DNA of 64,000 bases, taken from Welwitschia mirabilis (taxonomy: Eukaryota > Gnetophyta > Gnetopsida > Welwitschiales). A program made the position numbers and the translations under genes. The notes beneath the pieces are model-generated. The model was not told where the DNA came from. It saw only the letters and a list, made by a program, of their open reading frames with translations, and ran no database searches. The stretch covers positions 155,594,887 to 155,658,886 of the forward strand of contig JBOZIK010000001.1 of the NCBI GenBank assembly GCA_051453625.1. Direction: 5' to 3'. Positions 1 through 12,451 of this stretch are shown here, piece by piece; the first letter of the stretch is position 1, and the number at the start of each line of letters is the position of its first letter.

Positions 1-1144
1 TCTTAATAATAATGCTTAAGCTATGCTTTCTTTTGTTTATATTTCATACACATAACCATGGACATTGTCATATGAGTATGGAAGAATTCTTTTAGGATTG
101 GCATATCTCTAGATAAGGATTAGTTTCTTTAAGTACATTTATAAGATTTAATTTGATACATTTTGAATATTTTTATTATTATTTAAAAAAAGAACTTTTT
201 TTTTTAGTTTAGATTTCCATTACTATAATCTTAGATATAAAGATGTTCTAGTTTATTTGATTTCTCTTTTGTATGATTGTTTCTATAGAAAGAACCTAAT
301 AATGATTAGAATTATTATAACTAGATGAATAATTCATTAAATATGCATATTAGTTAGAATTATATAGATGCATTTATGTGATATATTCCTTAAATAGAAC
401 TAAATCAATATAATCCTAGTAATGATCATTTCATTGCGTTTTTTTTAAAATTAATACCCTTTTAAAAGTGGATTTGATCACCACTCTTATATCTTATGCA
501 CATATGAACTTATTCTAACTTAATATGTTAATCCCTTAGCATTAATGGATTATGTTATACTATCTAGAGATGTTTCAAGAAAGTAAAGGTTATTTGTAAG
601 CATGCATCTACCTCGCGTACTACTTGCCACTTATAATAGAGGTATATCGAGGTAAACTATACCCTTATAGAGTTGATCCCAACTATGTTTGTATAATTTA
701 AAACCTAAAGTAGAACCAACTCATTTTTAGGTGGTGGTTGAATATCAGGTTGGAATGCCATTAATGGAAGTTGAAACCTCCTCTTATATTAGTTAAGTAT
801 TATCCTCAAACTTATCCATGTATGTTTTATAATAAGTATACATCTTCTTAACTAGTTATAAGATATCTTTCCATATGACACAAAACTAGGAAGATAGGGA
901 TAATACAAACTTATAATACCACTATTGTTTATAAACCAAAATAACTTAGAAATTAATTTCAAGTAAATATATGATAACAATGTAATTTATTTTTCTTAAA
1001 AATAAAAATGATAATAAATGAATAAGTAAAATATGATCCTAGGTTTCACTGTGTCTATTAGTTAATAATATTAAATAAGAAATAAAAAGAAAAGAAAAGG
1101 AAAAAAATAGTACTTAATTAGGATAAGGAAGATAGGGTATTACA
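1..1144 (+). repeat. 3' portion of a long Tekay-like gypsy LTR
   Basis: This block aligns by eye, with small indels, to about 18850-20016, the 3' third of the LTR of the gypsy element in this window. Shared landmarks are the CATAACCATGG stretch near 50 and 18893, the TTTGATACATTTTGAATATT stretch near 152 and 18995, and the terminus. It ends at 1132-1144 with ATAGGGTATTACA, the exact reverse complement of the LTR start at 9375-9387. No primer binding site follows, so it is a 3' LTR or a solo LTR rather than a 5' LTR. The upstream part lies outside the window. Confidence 0.75.
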
Positions 1145-2357
1145 AAAACTACCAAATGATCTTAAAATATACTCCATAAATAATGTTAAGCAAAATCAAT
1201 TTTCCCTTTCAATATAGCCCCCTAGTTAGCATCTGTCAATTCTTAATAAACCAAGTAGATAATAAGTAGTAAGATACATTAACAAACTAAATAATATAAA
1301 TCAAGCATCCAAAATGAATTTCATCAGTTTATCATGTAAATTCTTAGCTCAACAAAAGTGAAGAGTCTATCTAGCATTTACTAGGCAATTATAGGGGCCT
1401 TCAATCTAGTATGGTTATCTAGACAATCAAGTGAATGAAATCTTTTAAACTCTAAAGAAGAAGTGACAAAGAACTAAAATGAGAGAAATTCAGATGGCAA
1501 AAATGAAATCTCCTTGATGATGTCCTAGATGCTTAGAAATAGATTTATTAGAGTAAAACATAAGAAAGAAGCACACATGAAATATTTCCACAGATGCATT
1601 AAAAAAAGGGTACAAACTAGATATCACAAAAGAAAAATAAAAACATAGAAGAAAAATAGAAAAGGATAAAACTATAAACTAGGGATCACACTTGAGATGA
1701 GTTAAAAATGGGATAGATGTGAAATTAATGGAGAATGATGAAAGTAAGAATATGATCAAGTAAAAATCAACAATATGAATTGAGTGTGAAAATAAACAAG
1801 TAATTAATAACAATGCTATCATTTCTATAAGGAGTAAGAGTTTGTATGAAATAACTTTAAAATAATGAACTAAAGATATTATGAAAAGACTCAGCAAAAA
1901 TGAATAAAAATAAACATATATAAGTTTAACTACTACACCTTAAATGCTAATCTAATAAGACCCATTAGTATATACCATAAAACCACTTGACATTATAGAT
2001 GCATGGTTCAAAAATTAACATAGAGTATTATGTAATAAAGGATCATATGGTAACATCTAATGATTCCCTTGCAAAAACACTATTGTAATGTTAAAACTAC
2101 AATTAAATCTGATCATCAGCTATAATAGCAAATGAAACCATATTAGTTCACCATCAAATAGCTAATGTGTTATAAGTGCTCATTAATTATAGCTCCAAAG
2201 TTATAAAAAATCAAGTCAACGAGGTGTTAAAACCACTATTCATCATAATGAGAGGAGTGCAACCATTATTAAGAGAATAAGAAACCCATAGGTTAAAGCT
2301 AGATCATGGATAAATAACTCTCTAGAGAAGTCTCCATAGCTCTCATATTACATTATC
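1145..2357. other. unassigned AT-rich spacer
   Basis: I recognise no coding domain, LTR terminus or tandem array here. Reading frames are short and broken. The last 150 bases or so have a weak resemblance to 38430-38550, just before a conserved block that also occurs at 38551-38605. Confidence 0.5.
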
Positions 2358-5300
2358 AAGGGCCCCTCTTAGGAAAATTTGCCTTAGTGCACTTGTAGTA
2401 GGGCATCATAACATTAAAAATGAGAGTTAAGTAGATGCATAAATTTTTATTCTCAAATTAGAAATTTTATTTCACTAATTATCTTATATTTTTAAATTTT
2501 TGTAAAACATTAATTAACCATTGGAATGGTAAAGTAACAAAGTATATGATTAAATATAAATATTTGATTTAAAATAATTGACACTATAACAAGATATTAT
2601 AGACATTAAAAAGTTCACAAACATGTGAATGTCTTAAGATTAGTTGAATTCCAATCTTAACACCTAGAATTCCCAAAGTAAAATTACTTACAAAAAAATC
2701 AAATGTAAGGCTAAGAAATTATTTAGATTATGAAAAAAGGAAGGATCTCCTCATGGTTAAGATGATCTTCCAAATCAATTACTTTTATCATATTCACAAT
2801 GTAATGTAAATCATTAAGTAATTAATAAAGTTTTAACCATTACCCATTAACCTTTTATTTTTCATTAGATTTTGAATTTAAAAATCCCAACTCGATCATT
2901 AGATTTACTTCTTTAGTAAAATAAAAACCAAACTCGGTGGAAGTCAATTAATTAAAAATGAAAGGTATATGAGTATCTTTTAAGAGAACCAATTGCTAAT
3001 TAAGAAAATTAAAAATAAATATATTTAAAATTTAAAAAAATCTTATCAAAAGGGTGCAAAGTGTTATAAGATAATTTCCACTTAATAATTAATATTGTAA
3101 TTGATAGCCACTAAAGTAAACATCAATGACTACCCAAAAAGAAAGGGCAGATCTAAGGAGTATCAAGAAGATTCTTAAGAAAAATGATTATGATGTTTAA
3201 TATGACTAACAAGTTTCCTAAGACACAACGCAAGGCATGGATTTTCATGAAGAAGATATGGTTTTCACTAGTTCAAGATTCTAAGGCATTTCAAATCATG
3301 TTTTTCAAAAGTGCAAGTATTATCAAAAGCATAAGGTAATGTGTAATTGGACATAGAATAAGGAATTTTATTTTGAATTTTATATGGAATTAAAAATGAA
3401 ATATATGTAAAAACATTCTTAATATGGTTAGACTTTTTAAGTTTGGTTCTTTTATTAGATGTAATAAATCTATCCTATATTGAATTTTGTTTAATCTCCA
3501 CGAATTCTTCTTATCCTCCTTACCCTCATTACTTTTATCATTATTTTATAGAATGTCATCATTCTTTAACTTATTAGATTCATCAAAAGACTCTCAAAGA
3601 GAAATGTAATTATTATGTTCATCATGTGTTATAAAGTTTTAGATTTTTCTAGAGTTGATACTTTTCTATCACATTGATATTCCAAAAGTAAGTGGATATT
3701 GGAGAAATAATCTAATATCTTTACATCATAATATGATTAACCCTTATCATCATCATTTGTATTTGATTTATGAGTTGAAACATCATTGTGCTCACATTGG
3801 CTATCTCTTAGATGGTGCAATATTGGACATTAACTGTCATCATTAAAAAAAGAGTTGTTGCTATTTTGTGTAGTAGTTTTAATGTTCTTCTCATTATTTG
3901 CAAGACAAAAAGTAGTACAAATGATGCTGGAGACTTGAGAATGTTGTTATTTTCCATAGATTTATGTGATAACCCCTATTAATCTCTCTAAATTCTTGCT
4001 AAATTTATTAACTGGACTTTCACATTAATAAAAAGATAGATATAGGGAATTCATTTCTTCTTCATATTCCTTTATGCAAGGAGGTTTAGTTTTTCCAAAT
4101 CAATCATAGAATGGCTTTCTAAATGAGGGATAATACCTAATGCATTGGGATTTATCATTATTCATAAATAAATATTGAGAAAAGGAAGGGACCTAATTCC
4201 TATTTTAAACAACATTATTCAATGGAAAGTTTCTCTTTTTAAAAGTAAAGATTTCATGTAGCCTTTTTTATTTAATCCACAGAAGTGAATGAGAAAAGAA
4301 GAATAAGAAAAGTTATTTAGATAGTAAGTAGGATTGCAATGGGGAGTATGAAGTAAGAAACTGTGGGAGAAACACTTTTCAAATTATTCCAAATAAAATC
4401 AAAAAGATCATCTTCCTCCACTCTTGAAATAAATTTTTCCTTTTCACTTACAATTCTTGAATGGAAATCAATCATGCCTTCTTTAATATATTCTTTTTAA
4501 GAAAATACTTTATCTATAGTCCCTTATCATCATGCTACATGATGACAAAAATGTAAAACAAACTTATTTACATCCATGTGGCAACATTATTTTAGATCAC
4601 ATGAAGCATAGAAAGTAAGTCATACTAATAATGGATGTGACACTTACTCATGTTGCATAAAGCAAAACGTGTAGGCCAAGTTTGTTGTAATAGTGATAAT
4701 TCCTAGGTTTACATAAAAATTAATCTAATGATAAAGGTAAAAAAATTTAAAATTTAAGTAAAAGGGAAAAAAATATAGTTACAGCACTATATGAGTAAAT
4801 AATCTTCAAATTAATTTAGTTATGCAATGAGAATCAACCTTCTAATTCTAAATGCTTTCTCAACCATGACAATCAAATGTTTGTGTCATAGTAATGCATC
4901 AATGAAATATATCTTTACTTATTAGTTAGACCTATAATATTACCACATGGGATTAGTATAAGGTGCAATAAAAATACCATAAATGAGTGAAGCAAGTAAA
5001 AGAACATTGAAAGATTAACCCATTTGAAAAGAAAGTTATATTAATTTTTGGTATTTTTAATAACCTATGGATAAAATCAACAATGCAAGTGATGAGATGA
5101 TATGAATGAAATACAATAGAAATAACCATGCATTAAACTAGAAATGCGGTCAATTAATCAATTTACTAACTTATTATCCCCAAGTGATCCCTTATGCTTT
5201 ATATCAAAAAGGATTCAATCTAAATAGTATTAAATTAACATTAACATAAAACATAATAAATATAAAGTGAATTAAGAAAAATAACACTTGCTTTTATTAT

Positions 5301-5408
5301 GAATTATACTTCAAATGCATCCACTTACAAATAGCAGTGCCTTAATGGAGGAAACACAATCCAACACCAAAAAGAAATTATTTCACAAGTAGATGAATCC
5401 CTTATATA
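2358..5408. repeat. 3.4-kb unidentified repeat family, copy A1 (3' truncated)
   Basis: This stretch is collinear with 29527-32390. Shared landmarks include GTTAAGTAGATGCATAAATT near 2428 and 29590, AGATTTTTCTAGAGTTGATA near 3641 and 30880, and GTGAATGTCTTAAGAT near 2624 and 29793. The other copy lacks about 300 bases corresponding to 4690-4985. Homology stops near 5408, while copy B continues for about 560 bases more; that missing end is found at 8790-9360. No coding domain is recognisable and no frame is conserved between copies. It could be a non-autonomous element or a very long LTR. Confidence 0.7.
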
Positions 5409-6336
5409 AAATTTTGTTAGGTAATGATCTAAGGCAACAACTACAAGAGCAAATTAAGTGGCTTACAAAGAAGACAAAAGTTGTTCTAGTGTTACGATTT
5501 TAGTTGCATGATGATGCAGCCTAAAGAAAGATATTATAGAGTCACATAATAAACATAATAGAGAGATATAAAGAAGGGATCATTAAATCCAAAAATATCA
5601 AAAGCCATTAAAATAAAAGATAAAAAAACACAAAGTGATTTCTAATCCCTTAGAAAACTAGGGCAAACAAGCAAACAATGCCTTTTTATTAACGTTTCAC
5701 TTCAATTTATACATAAGCTTTCTTGATAAACAAGTAATCAATCTCTAAATAAAACCCTAGATTTAATAAGTCTAGACACCTCTCTAGATTTTATAATTAA
5801 AACATTAGAATTTCCTTCACCTCCTTTCTAGATAATAATTACAATAAGTAGGAAATAAAAGAGATTCACATCCTTTATAAAATTTTTTCTGAGATCCTAT
5901 AACTTCTCTATCATTTATAAATTTCAAGAAACATCTAAAATAGATGTTCTTATGTCACATGGGTAAGCATTATGAAATGTTTCAGAAAGAAGCAACTAAC
6001 ATGACGAAAGCATCAATGGCTTTCATTAATGGATTTTAGCCATAGAGAGTTATGAATCTTCATGTAAGAATAGAAATCACATGCAAAAATAGAAACCTAT
6101 AAATCTTTATTAAATATCTTAGCAAATAGTAATTAAGTAGAAAATTATACGTAAGAACAAAGTAACACAGTCAATCTAAAACTTGTAAAATTAGAAAAAC
6201 TATAAAAATTCTTAATAGCTCTAAGCAAATCCTTAGACCTAAGCATGCAAAAAAACATGCAAGGACATACAAAGGCATGCAAAGGGGTATGCAAGATTCC
6301 TAAGAGACTCAAAACAAGTTAGAAACCATAACTTAA
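5409..6336. other. unassigned; possible minus-strand leader
   Basis: No coding domain is visible. If the primer-site-like motif at 6337-6348 is real, this would be the 5' part of a minus-strand retroelement interior, but no gag is recognisable. A short local repeat of CATGCAAAGG-like units lies at 6243-6296. Confidence 0.4.
6243..6296 (+). repeat. short tandem repeat of CATGCAAAGG-like units
   Basis: About five imperfect 10-12 base units are visible, for example GCATGCAAA, ACATGCAAGG, ACATACAAAGG, GCATGCAAAGG and GTATGCAAG. They lie just outside the putative minus-strand primer site. Confidence 0.6.
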
Positions 6337-6348
6337 GCTCTAATACCA
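6337..6348 (-). other. candidate tRNA-iMet primer binding site, minus strand
   Basis: Read on the minus strand this is TGGTATTAGAGC, one base from the plant initiator-Met primer site TGGTATCAGAGC. It is followed on that strand by TTAAGTTATGG, as is common after plant primer sites. Immediately to the right on the plus strand is TGAAAAG at 6351, which would be the CA-ended terminus of a minus-strand 5' LTR. No matching second LTR was found, so the element is unconfirmed. Confidence 0.45.
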
Positions 6349-6350
6349 TA

Positions 6351-8224
6351 TGAAAAGATTATGATGATAAAAAAAGAGCAAGATTAAAATTTCAAAAACT
6401 GATTTTTATTTTTCCCATTATTTTAAACTCTAGAGTTTGCTTCATAGGTAAGCACACCTAACTTGGTTCCAACTAGGTTTTCCTTTTTTTGTACGTGTTA
6501 TACCGCTATGACTTATTAGTGCATTATTGATTTCTAAAACTCTAAATTACTAATTTATGTGAGTTTCCAAATCATAACTTAAAAAATAAAAATTTATAAT
6601 TTAGAAACATAAAAGAAGAATATTTTCTAATCCAAATTCAATAATACTACATGTCTAAATTAGATAGTAACATAAAGCTCTAATAAGATTTATAATAACC
6701 ATCATGGAAAAGGTTTATTAATCAAAATTAATTTTTCTTGATTTTCTATTAGCTATAGACATAATAGCACTATACTCCATATAATTTACTTTGACTTTAA
6801 TCATTATGGTAGCCTTTTTCTTGCTTTTCTTAATTATTCAAAGAACTCTTACTATTTCCTAAATAAATTGGAATTATGCAAATTGATTGTTTCATATTCT
6901 TCTTGATCTTTTTCTTGTAATGAATTTTGATACTTTCTTCTACCTTTTTACTTGTTCTTTTACTAGCTTCAATAGTAGCTTTGGAAGAGGATCCTTTTGT
7001 GGAACCTCTAGATAAATTTTATTTTGTTTCTAAGAACTAAAACATATTAAATAATATTTATCTCAATCTATTTAAAATTTCTAATAATGTTATCCTTACT
7101 TTGATCTAATTTTATCAAATCATAAGGAGAGATTGTGTACACATCAAGGCTTCTTATAAATTGTTCCTTTAGCATTTTCAATTATTAAACAATTTCATCT
7201 AAAGTAAAGCTATCATTTTGTTTATCTTTCTATAATTTTTTGAAATCCTTTTAAAAATTTGTAGTGACTATGATAACTTAAGTTTATTCTTCTTTCATCA
7301 TTTTAATAATTGAATTTAATCTTTTATATAAATCATCTATAAACTTATAGGGATTCTAAGTATACACTTGTACATTCTTTAAGAATCATAGGAAGAGGTT
7401 AGAGTATTCCTCAATAAAAATTTTAAATGTTATTTTTCATATTTTACTTGGAAGATTTCTAATCTTAATTGTTTATTTTCTTTCAAAATGGATTATAAAT
7501 GCTGTATTATATCTTTTTCTATAATAGATTATAAATTAAGTAAACTCAAATGTTTTAATTTAATTAAAATTTCCACCTCTACATTAGTAGAGAAGGAAGC
7601 TAAGTGTGCATATTCTTTAAGCTAAGTGTGCATATTCTTTCTTTGTTAGTTCCTCTCTTAATTACTTTATATTTCTATTAGTATTCCATGATGTTTTTTA
7701 AATTTTGATGGGCTTGTACTGCTTCTATTCACTTCTTTTATACTCTTTGTGATCTTTTTAAATCTCTTTATAATTTTTTTCTTATTTTTTCAAAGCCAAC
7801 ATATATCTTTTTAAAATATTCAATGCTTATGAAAAAGGGACTATTATTGTATATGAAAGTAATAAAATTTGGTTATTTCTTTAAAAAATCTGCATTGAAA
7901 GATTTAAAGATTACAATGCTTTCTAATAATTTTATAAGACAAATTTGCTTATTTTAAACCTTAATAGGCTAAATACTAAAGATTAATTTTCTCATAGAGA
8001 TTGTATTTTATAATTTCTTAGTCCTCATATACTTTAAGCAATTTCTTATTAGTACTAGAATAGAGAATGGTAGAATTGGAAGCATGATTTCATTTTAGAT
8101 TTGCATTTTCCTCTTGTAAAAATTTGATGGTTACTTCCATATTCCTATGCTTCTATTTTATCATCTTTTTCTTAAATAATGTAGAATTGAAACTATCTCT
8201 CAATTTGAGGTATTTCTTCTAAGA
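6351..8224 (-). other. unassigned; possible decayed minus-strand coding stretch
   Basis: Most of this block is AT-rich with no recognised domain. Between about 7100 and 7440 the minus strand has a frame in which nearly every stop could come from CAA, CAG or CGA, which suggests old coding sequence decayed by C-to-T change. One visible piece reads NPYKFIDDLYKRLNSIIKMM. It resembles a helical gag-like segment but I cannot assign it to a family. A possible minus-strand LTR would begin at 6351. Confidence 0.35.
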
Positions 8225-9360
8225 TTGTGTAAGAGTTTGTTCATCTCTCAGGTTTGCATTAATAAAATATATCTTCACCTATCAATTAAAACTATAACCT
8301 AAGCACATAATACATGTTAGTATAGGGTGCAATAAATATGTCATAAATTGGTAAAGAAAACAAAAAAATGTTAAAAGACTAATTCATTTGAAAGGAAGGC
8401 ATATCAATTTTTGATATTTTTAATAACTTAAGAATAAAATAAAAAATGCAAATGATGAGATGATATGAATGGAATACAATAAAAATGCATACAATGGAAT
8501 GGAATTTCCATGATCTAAATGCTCATTTAATTAATTTACTAATTTGTTATCACCCAAGTTATTCCTTATGTTTTATACAAAATTTAATTTAATATAAGGT
8601 AGCATTAAATTGATACTAAGATATAGAAGATAGAGAGAGAATTGATAAAAAATAGAATTGATTTTATTACCAATTGCACTTTAAATGCATTCACTTACAA
8701 ACAATAATCTCTCAATGAAGGAAACATAGGTTAACACCAAGGATAATTTCATTCATAACCAGATGAATCCATTATGCAAAATACACCAATATCACAAGCA
8801 TTAATGTTGCAAAGAACATGAAGAAACTAGATGCTAAAGAAAGTGTTTTATAGGATTAAGTTTAGTAACTAATGGAATGCTTATTCATTAGTTATAAACC
8901 ATTGTCCACATAGGATTTATCTAGATGAGATAGAAGAATAACATATCTAACTGTCCATATCTAATGGTCCACTAATAGCTTGCCACACCATCCTCTTTAA
9001 ATCTCATCAGAATTTATTTATTTCTTATCTTTGTCTAGATGACTGGGGGTAGACGATGCTCTAAAATCCATTGTTTGACCCTTGAACAATCTTACTTTGA
9101 TCATCAGATTAAGTTTACAATTGAAAACATTTTTAAGGCATCCTTAATAATTAGAACAACTTTAGTAATCAATAAAATAGTGTTTTCTTAAGAACTTATC
9201 ATGATGTTGAACCTTGTCCTTATCTCATCACTTATCTATGGAAGATCTATAGATGAGGTCATGATGGATCATACTTAGAAAAACATTCAGAAAGTATCAG
9301 AAAATCTTGAAACTATGTACTTTTTAATATCTATGACAGTGAATTAATATTTTTTATTAT
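8225..9360. repeat. 3.4-kb repeat family, copy A2 (terminal part)
   Basis: The first half (8225-8790) repeats 4880-5408 of copy A1. The whole stretch is collinear with 31930-32950 of copy B. Landmarks are TTTTTAATAACTTAAGAATAAAAT near 8416, the ACCATTGTCCACATAGGAT region near 8910, and ACCTTGTCCTTATCTCATCACTT near 9211. The right edge abuts the gypsy LTR at 9375, which probably inserted in or next to this copy. Confidence 0.7.
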
Positions 9361-9374
9361 TTCAAGAAAAAAGT

Positions 9375-10489
9375 TGTAATACCCTATATTTTTTAAACCT
9401 TAATTACTTAGATTATTAAGCATATTAAGTTTTTACTTAGATTGTGAATTACTCTTCTTTAAAGGCCTTATTAAAATAAGATGGTATTTTAAATTAACCT
9501 TAGTTTATAATTTTCGTTATTCACTATGAAAATGATAATAACTAAGTAATGAAGATTTTTATGAGAAAAGGTATTCAAATCTTAAAACTAGATAACCCCA
9601 CTATGTAAGGAATTAAAATCACATGATAAAACTAATAAATTAAAAATTTCCAGAGAACATAATAATATATTTTAAATTTTGTTTACTCATTTAAATTCTT
9701 AATAAATGTGATAAGTATAGTATATTATGAATAAACATTTGCTTCTTTATGTTGTAAAATTGATAGATTTTATGCATTATGAAATAAATGAACATATGAA
9801 TAAGTACATGCACTCTTACCTAGAACCAAGAATGATAAATGAGTAGAGTTACTCTACCATGACTTTATCTTCTTAAGATGTGTAAGGTCACTTCATTCAT
9901 AACATATTTATTATTTTGTTCATTAGAATTAAATAGTTTATCTTATTATGCCACATGATAATTTTGAGATGTATGTATTTATTCTTTTGATGCATGCCTT
10001 AGGTGAATTAAAAATTCTTATGAGCCTATGAAGGATTACGACAGATCTGGCATTAGGAAATGATGTATATAATCAACCTTACTAATTAAGGTAAGAAAAT
10101 TAATCACCCTAGTTAGGTGCATGAGTTATAAATATGATATCTCTTTTTGTAGTCTAATGTTAGTTATTACTCATCCCACTTATCAATGATAAATCATGTG
10201 ATCTTATGATCTTAATCTATGTGTCTTTTATTTATCTATATATAAAAACCCTTTTCTCTCTTATAAAGAAAAGATATACTTTTCATTTTCCATGCAAGTG
10301 CATTTCTATCTTTCCTCTCTCTTTCTTCTTAGTCTCTTTCTTGTGAAGCTTGGAGCGTGGAAGCTTGGAGCTAAGGGTTCCTAAGCTTAGATCTTCATCA
10401 ACCTTCAACCATCAAAGACATACTAATATTTCTAAGTAAGCTCTTTACTCATGTTATCCATATGATATCTTATAAATATTTTAGTAGAG
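9375..10489 (+). repeat. 5' LTR of Tekay-like gypsy, first segment
   Basis: It starts TGTAATACCCTAT, the typical TGTAACACCC-type start of plant Tekay/Del LTRs. Those 13 bases are the exact reverse complement of the LTR end at 1132-1144 and nearly so at 20004-20016. The segment contains a TATA box near 10240 and a pyrimidine-rich leader. It stops where the copia element begins and resumes at 17551. Joined without the copia element the LTR would be about 3.6 kb, long but within the range of this clade. The exact breakpoint between about 10440 and 10540 is uncertain. Confidence 0.7.
10237..10248 (+). promoter_or_regulatory. TATA box of the gypsy LTR
   Basis: TATATATAAAAA is followed by a CT-rich leader (CCTCTCTCTTTCTTCTTAGTCTC near 10313), the usual arrangement at the U3/R boundary of a plant LTR. 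Transcription would run along the plus strand into the element interior. Confidence 0.5.
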
Positions 10490-10716
10490 TGATGATATAT
10501 TGCATTAGGCCATTGTTTATAGGTACCTTGAAATCATATTTTTTATTGCTACTAAGACTTATACACACTGTGATCCCACATCTAGAAATTCATGAAAACC
10601 TTAGTGGTATGCTTGTCTATATAAACAAGCTCTTTGTAAAATAATTAATAAAGGAGAAATAAAACTGAGTTTTGAGAAATATTGTATCTTAATCTTGGCA
10701 CTCTTATTTCTTAGCA
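10490..10716 (+). repeat. 5' LTR of the copia element, internally deleted
   Basis: The start TGATGAT matches the 3' LTR start at 17022. The stretch from ATTCATGAAAACC to TTCTTAGCA matches 17420-17550, including CTATATAAACAAGCTCTTTGTAAAA and AAAGGAGAAATAAAA. It ends with CA directly before the primer site. It is about 300 bases shorter than the 3' LTR and lacks the U3 subrepeats seen there. Confidence 0.65.
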
Positions 10717-10718
10717 AT

Positions 10719-10730
10719 TGCTATTTGAGC
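10719..10730 (+). other. tRNA-iMet primer binding site of the copia element
   Basis: TGCTATTTGAGC matches TGGTATCAGAGC at 9 of 12 positions. With flanks it reads CAATTGCTATTTGAGCCATG, close to the canonical plant copia context. It lies two bases after the LTR terminal CA. This site fixes the 5' LTR end and the plus orientation. Confidence 0.75.
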
Positions 10731-12210
10731 CATGTTTTACTTCTTGTCTTATCTTTAACAGCTACTTTTGCACTTAAAATGACTAACTTTTTAAACTTTT
10801 TTTTTTAAAAATTATAATTCTTTCAAATTTTTAAACTAAAATTTAAAAATAACGATTATCTCTTTTTTTTAAAAAACTTTTTTTTTCTTTACATTTGATT
10901 GTTTTTTTAAATTTTTAAGAGGGGTTCTTACATCAAGTCTAACTCTTTAATGATTGATTATGTCCATGTTTGTTCATGCTTAGATCTCATTCTATCATTT
11001 ACTCTTTATAAGCTCATCAATCCAAACCTTCTTATGCATCTTTACTACACTTACCAGCCATTAATTATTACTGCTCTAATACTGCCCTCATTGAGTGTTA
11101 CCCTGTGTTCTTCCCTACATAGATCACCACCTTGCCTCTTAGCCAGTCTTCTCAAGCATGGTACCTTTTGTACTTTTTACTTCATCATGTTTGTCCACTT
11201 GTGTGGTGTCTTGTGTTTGCCCTTTACATGCCTTTTCATCTCTCAGTTGTCTCTCGCTTATGGCGACATTCATGTATAACTTTCTATTTACTTCGCTTCT
11301 TCTTACCACTTATCTAAGTACATGTACACAATCTTAGTTCTTGTCGCTCTTATGACCATCTTCCCTACTCTCGCTAGTTGTTGCTTCCACAACACCTCTT
11401 TGTCGATGTCCTCCTGTGATCTCTTACTCTCTACTTCATCATGCTATTGGTATCTCTTCTCATGTTAGCTCCTATGCATCTTTGATTCTCCTGTGTTCCC
11501 TGTGATTAGCTCCTATGTGTCATACTCACCACTTACACAACTGCCTCACATGAGCATTGCCTACATTTTTTTTTCTTACATTAGTTACTTTACTCTGCTA
11601 GCACTTTGCTACTCCATGCCTGTGTTGTTCCACTGCTCAGAGGCCCTCTTGTGTAGTATCACATATTATCATAGCTTCTCATTATTCAGCTCGAGTTTCC
11701 ACTTGCTATCTAGCTCTTACTTTAGTGTCCTCTATAATTAACACTAAGCCTGCTCAATGATATTGCCTCTACTTAGCCTTCATTGGCCTTGTTTCCTATC
11801 ATGATTTAGTTTGCATATCTATTAATCCTACCTCCAATATCTTCTTCTATTCTATTAGTACCCGCATCTGTCATGTCCATGTAATTTTCTACAAGCAACT
11901 AAGTCCATCAGCCCAAGGCCACCTACACCTACATTGTTATCCATCTAAGTGAACTGCCTTACCACCTATAACTCTATTGCATCATAACTTCACCCTTCTT
12001 ACTATTGACTTACAACAATGTCATTGGCTACCTACAGCACACTAGCGTATGCACACTCTGCCTATGCATCATTGTGACTATGTGTTGGTTCCTTGCAAAC
12101 TCCTTGCATAATCCAGGTAACTATGCCTTTGCTACCTATCTATATGGTTTATCTTACATCCATTATTTTTATTGTTTTTAATTATTTTGGTGCAATTTCT
12201 AATCACTAGT
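10731..12210. other. unassigned stretch, CT-rich from about 10940
   Basis: Lying between the copia primer site and gag, this is far longer than a normal copia leader. From about 10940 to 12190 the plus strand is rich in C and T and poor in G and differs in composition from its surroundings. Open stretches at 10950-11279 and 11493-11741 show no recognisable domain and look like by-products of skewed composition. It may be a separate insertion of unknown type. Confidence 0.4.
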
Positions 12211-12451
12211 AAACTATTAGTGTAATGGTTAAGGTGCTTGCTTGTAAAGGAAGGGGTCTAGAGTTTGATTCCTAGTAGAGGTAAAACAAAATTTTTTACT
12301 AAATTTGTGTCAACACTTATATGGTTCTACACACATGCAGAGGCTCTGTTTTACACACATGTGATTAGCTGAGCTATTACTCAGCCTTTAGTTCATTTAT
12401 GCTCACATAGTTAGCTTTTTATCTTTATCTGTTTTGGGTTTTTTTTTTTTG
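12211..12451 (+). mobile_element. candidate tRNA-derived SINE or tRNA-like remnant
   Basis: A Pol III type A box (TAGTGTAATGG, 12218-12228) and B box (GAGTTTGATTC, 12261-12271) are 43 bases apart start to start, the spacing of an intron-less tRNA. Between them CTTGC, TTGTAAA and GGAAG resemble an anticodon arm. The acceptor stem does not pair well, so this is not a working tRNA. A T-run near 12437-12450 could be the 3' tail of a SINE. GCAATTTCT before and GCATTTTTCT after are a weak target-duplication candidate. Confidence 0.45.

Noticed and set aside
1679-1897. 72-codon hydrophobic minus-strand frame
   Set aside because: It has AT-rich Ile/Leu/Phe composition with no domain, partner or regulatory context.
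3655-3846. 63-codon open frame in repeat copy A1
   Set aside because: The equivalent stretch in copy B (about 30895-31090) is broken by stops and indels in that frame, so coding is not conserved.
11493-11741. 82-codon frame in the CT-rich block
   Set aside because: Ser/Tyr/Leu-rich composition follows from CT-rich DNA; there is no conserved motif.
12211-12283. Functional tRNA gene
   Set aside because: The acceptor stem does not pair and the anticodon arm is imperfect; only the Pol III boxes survive.
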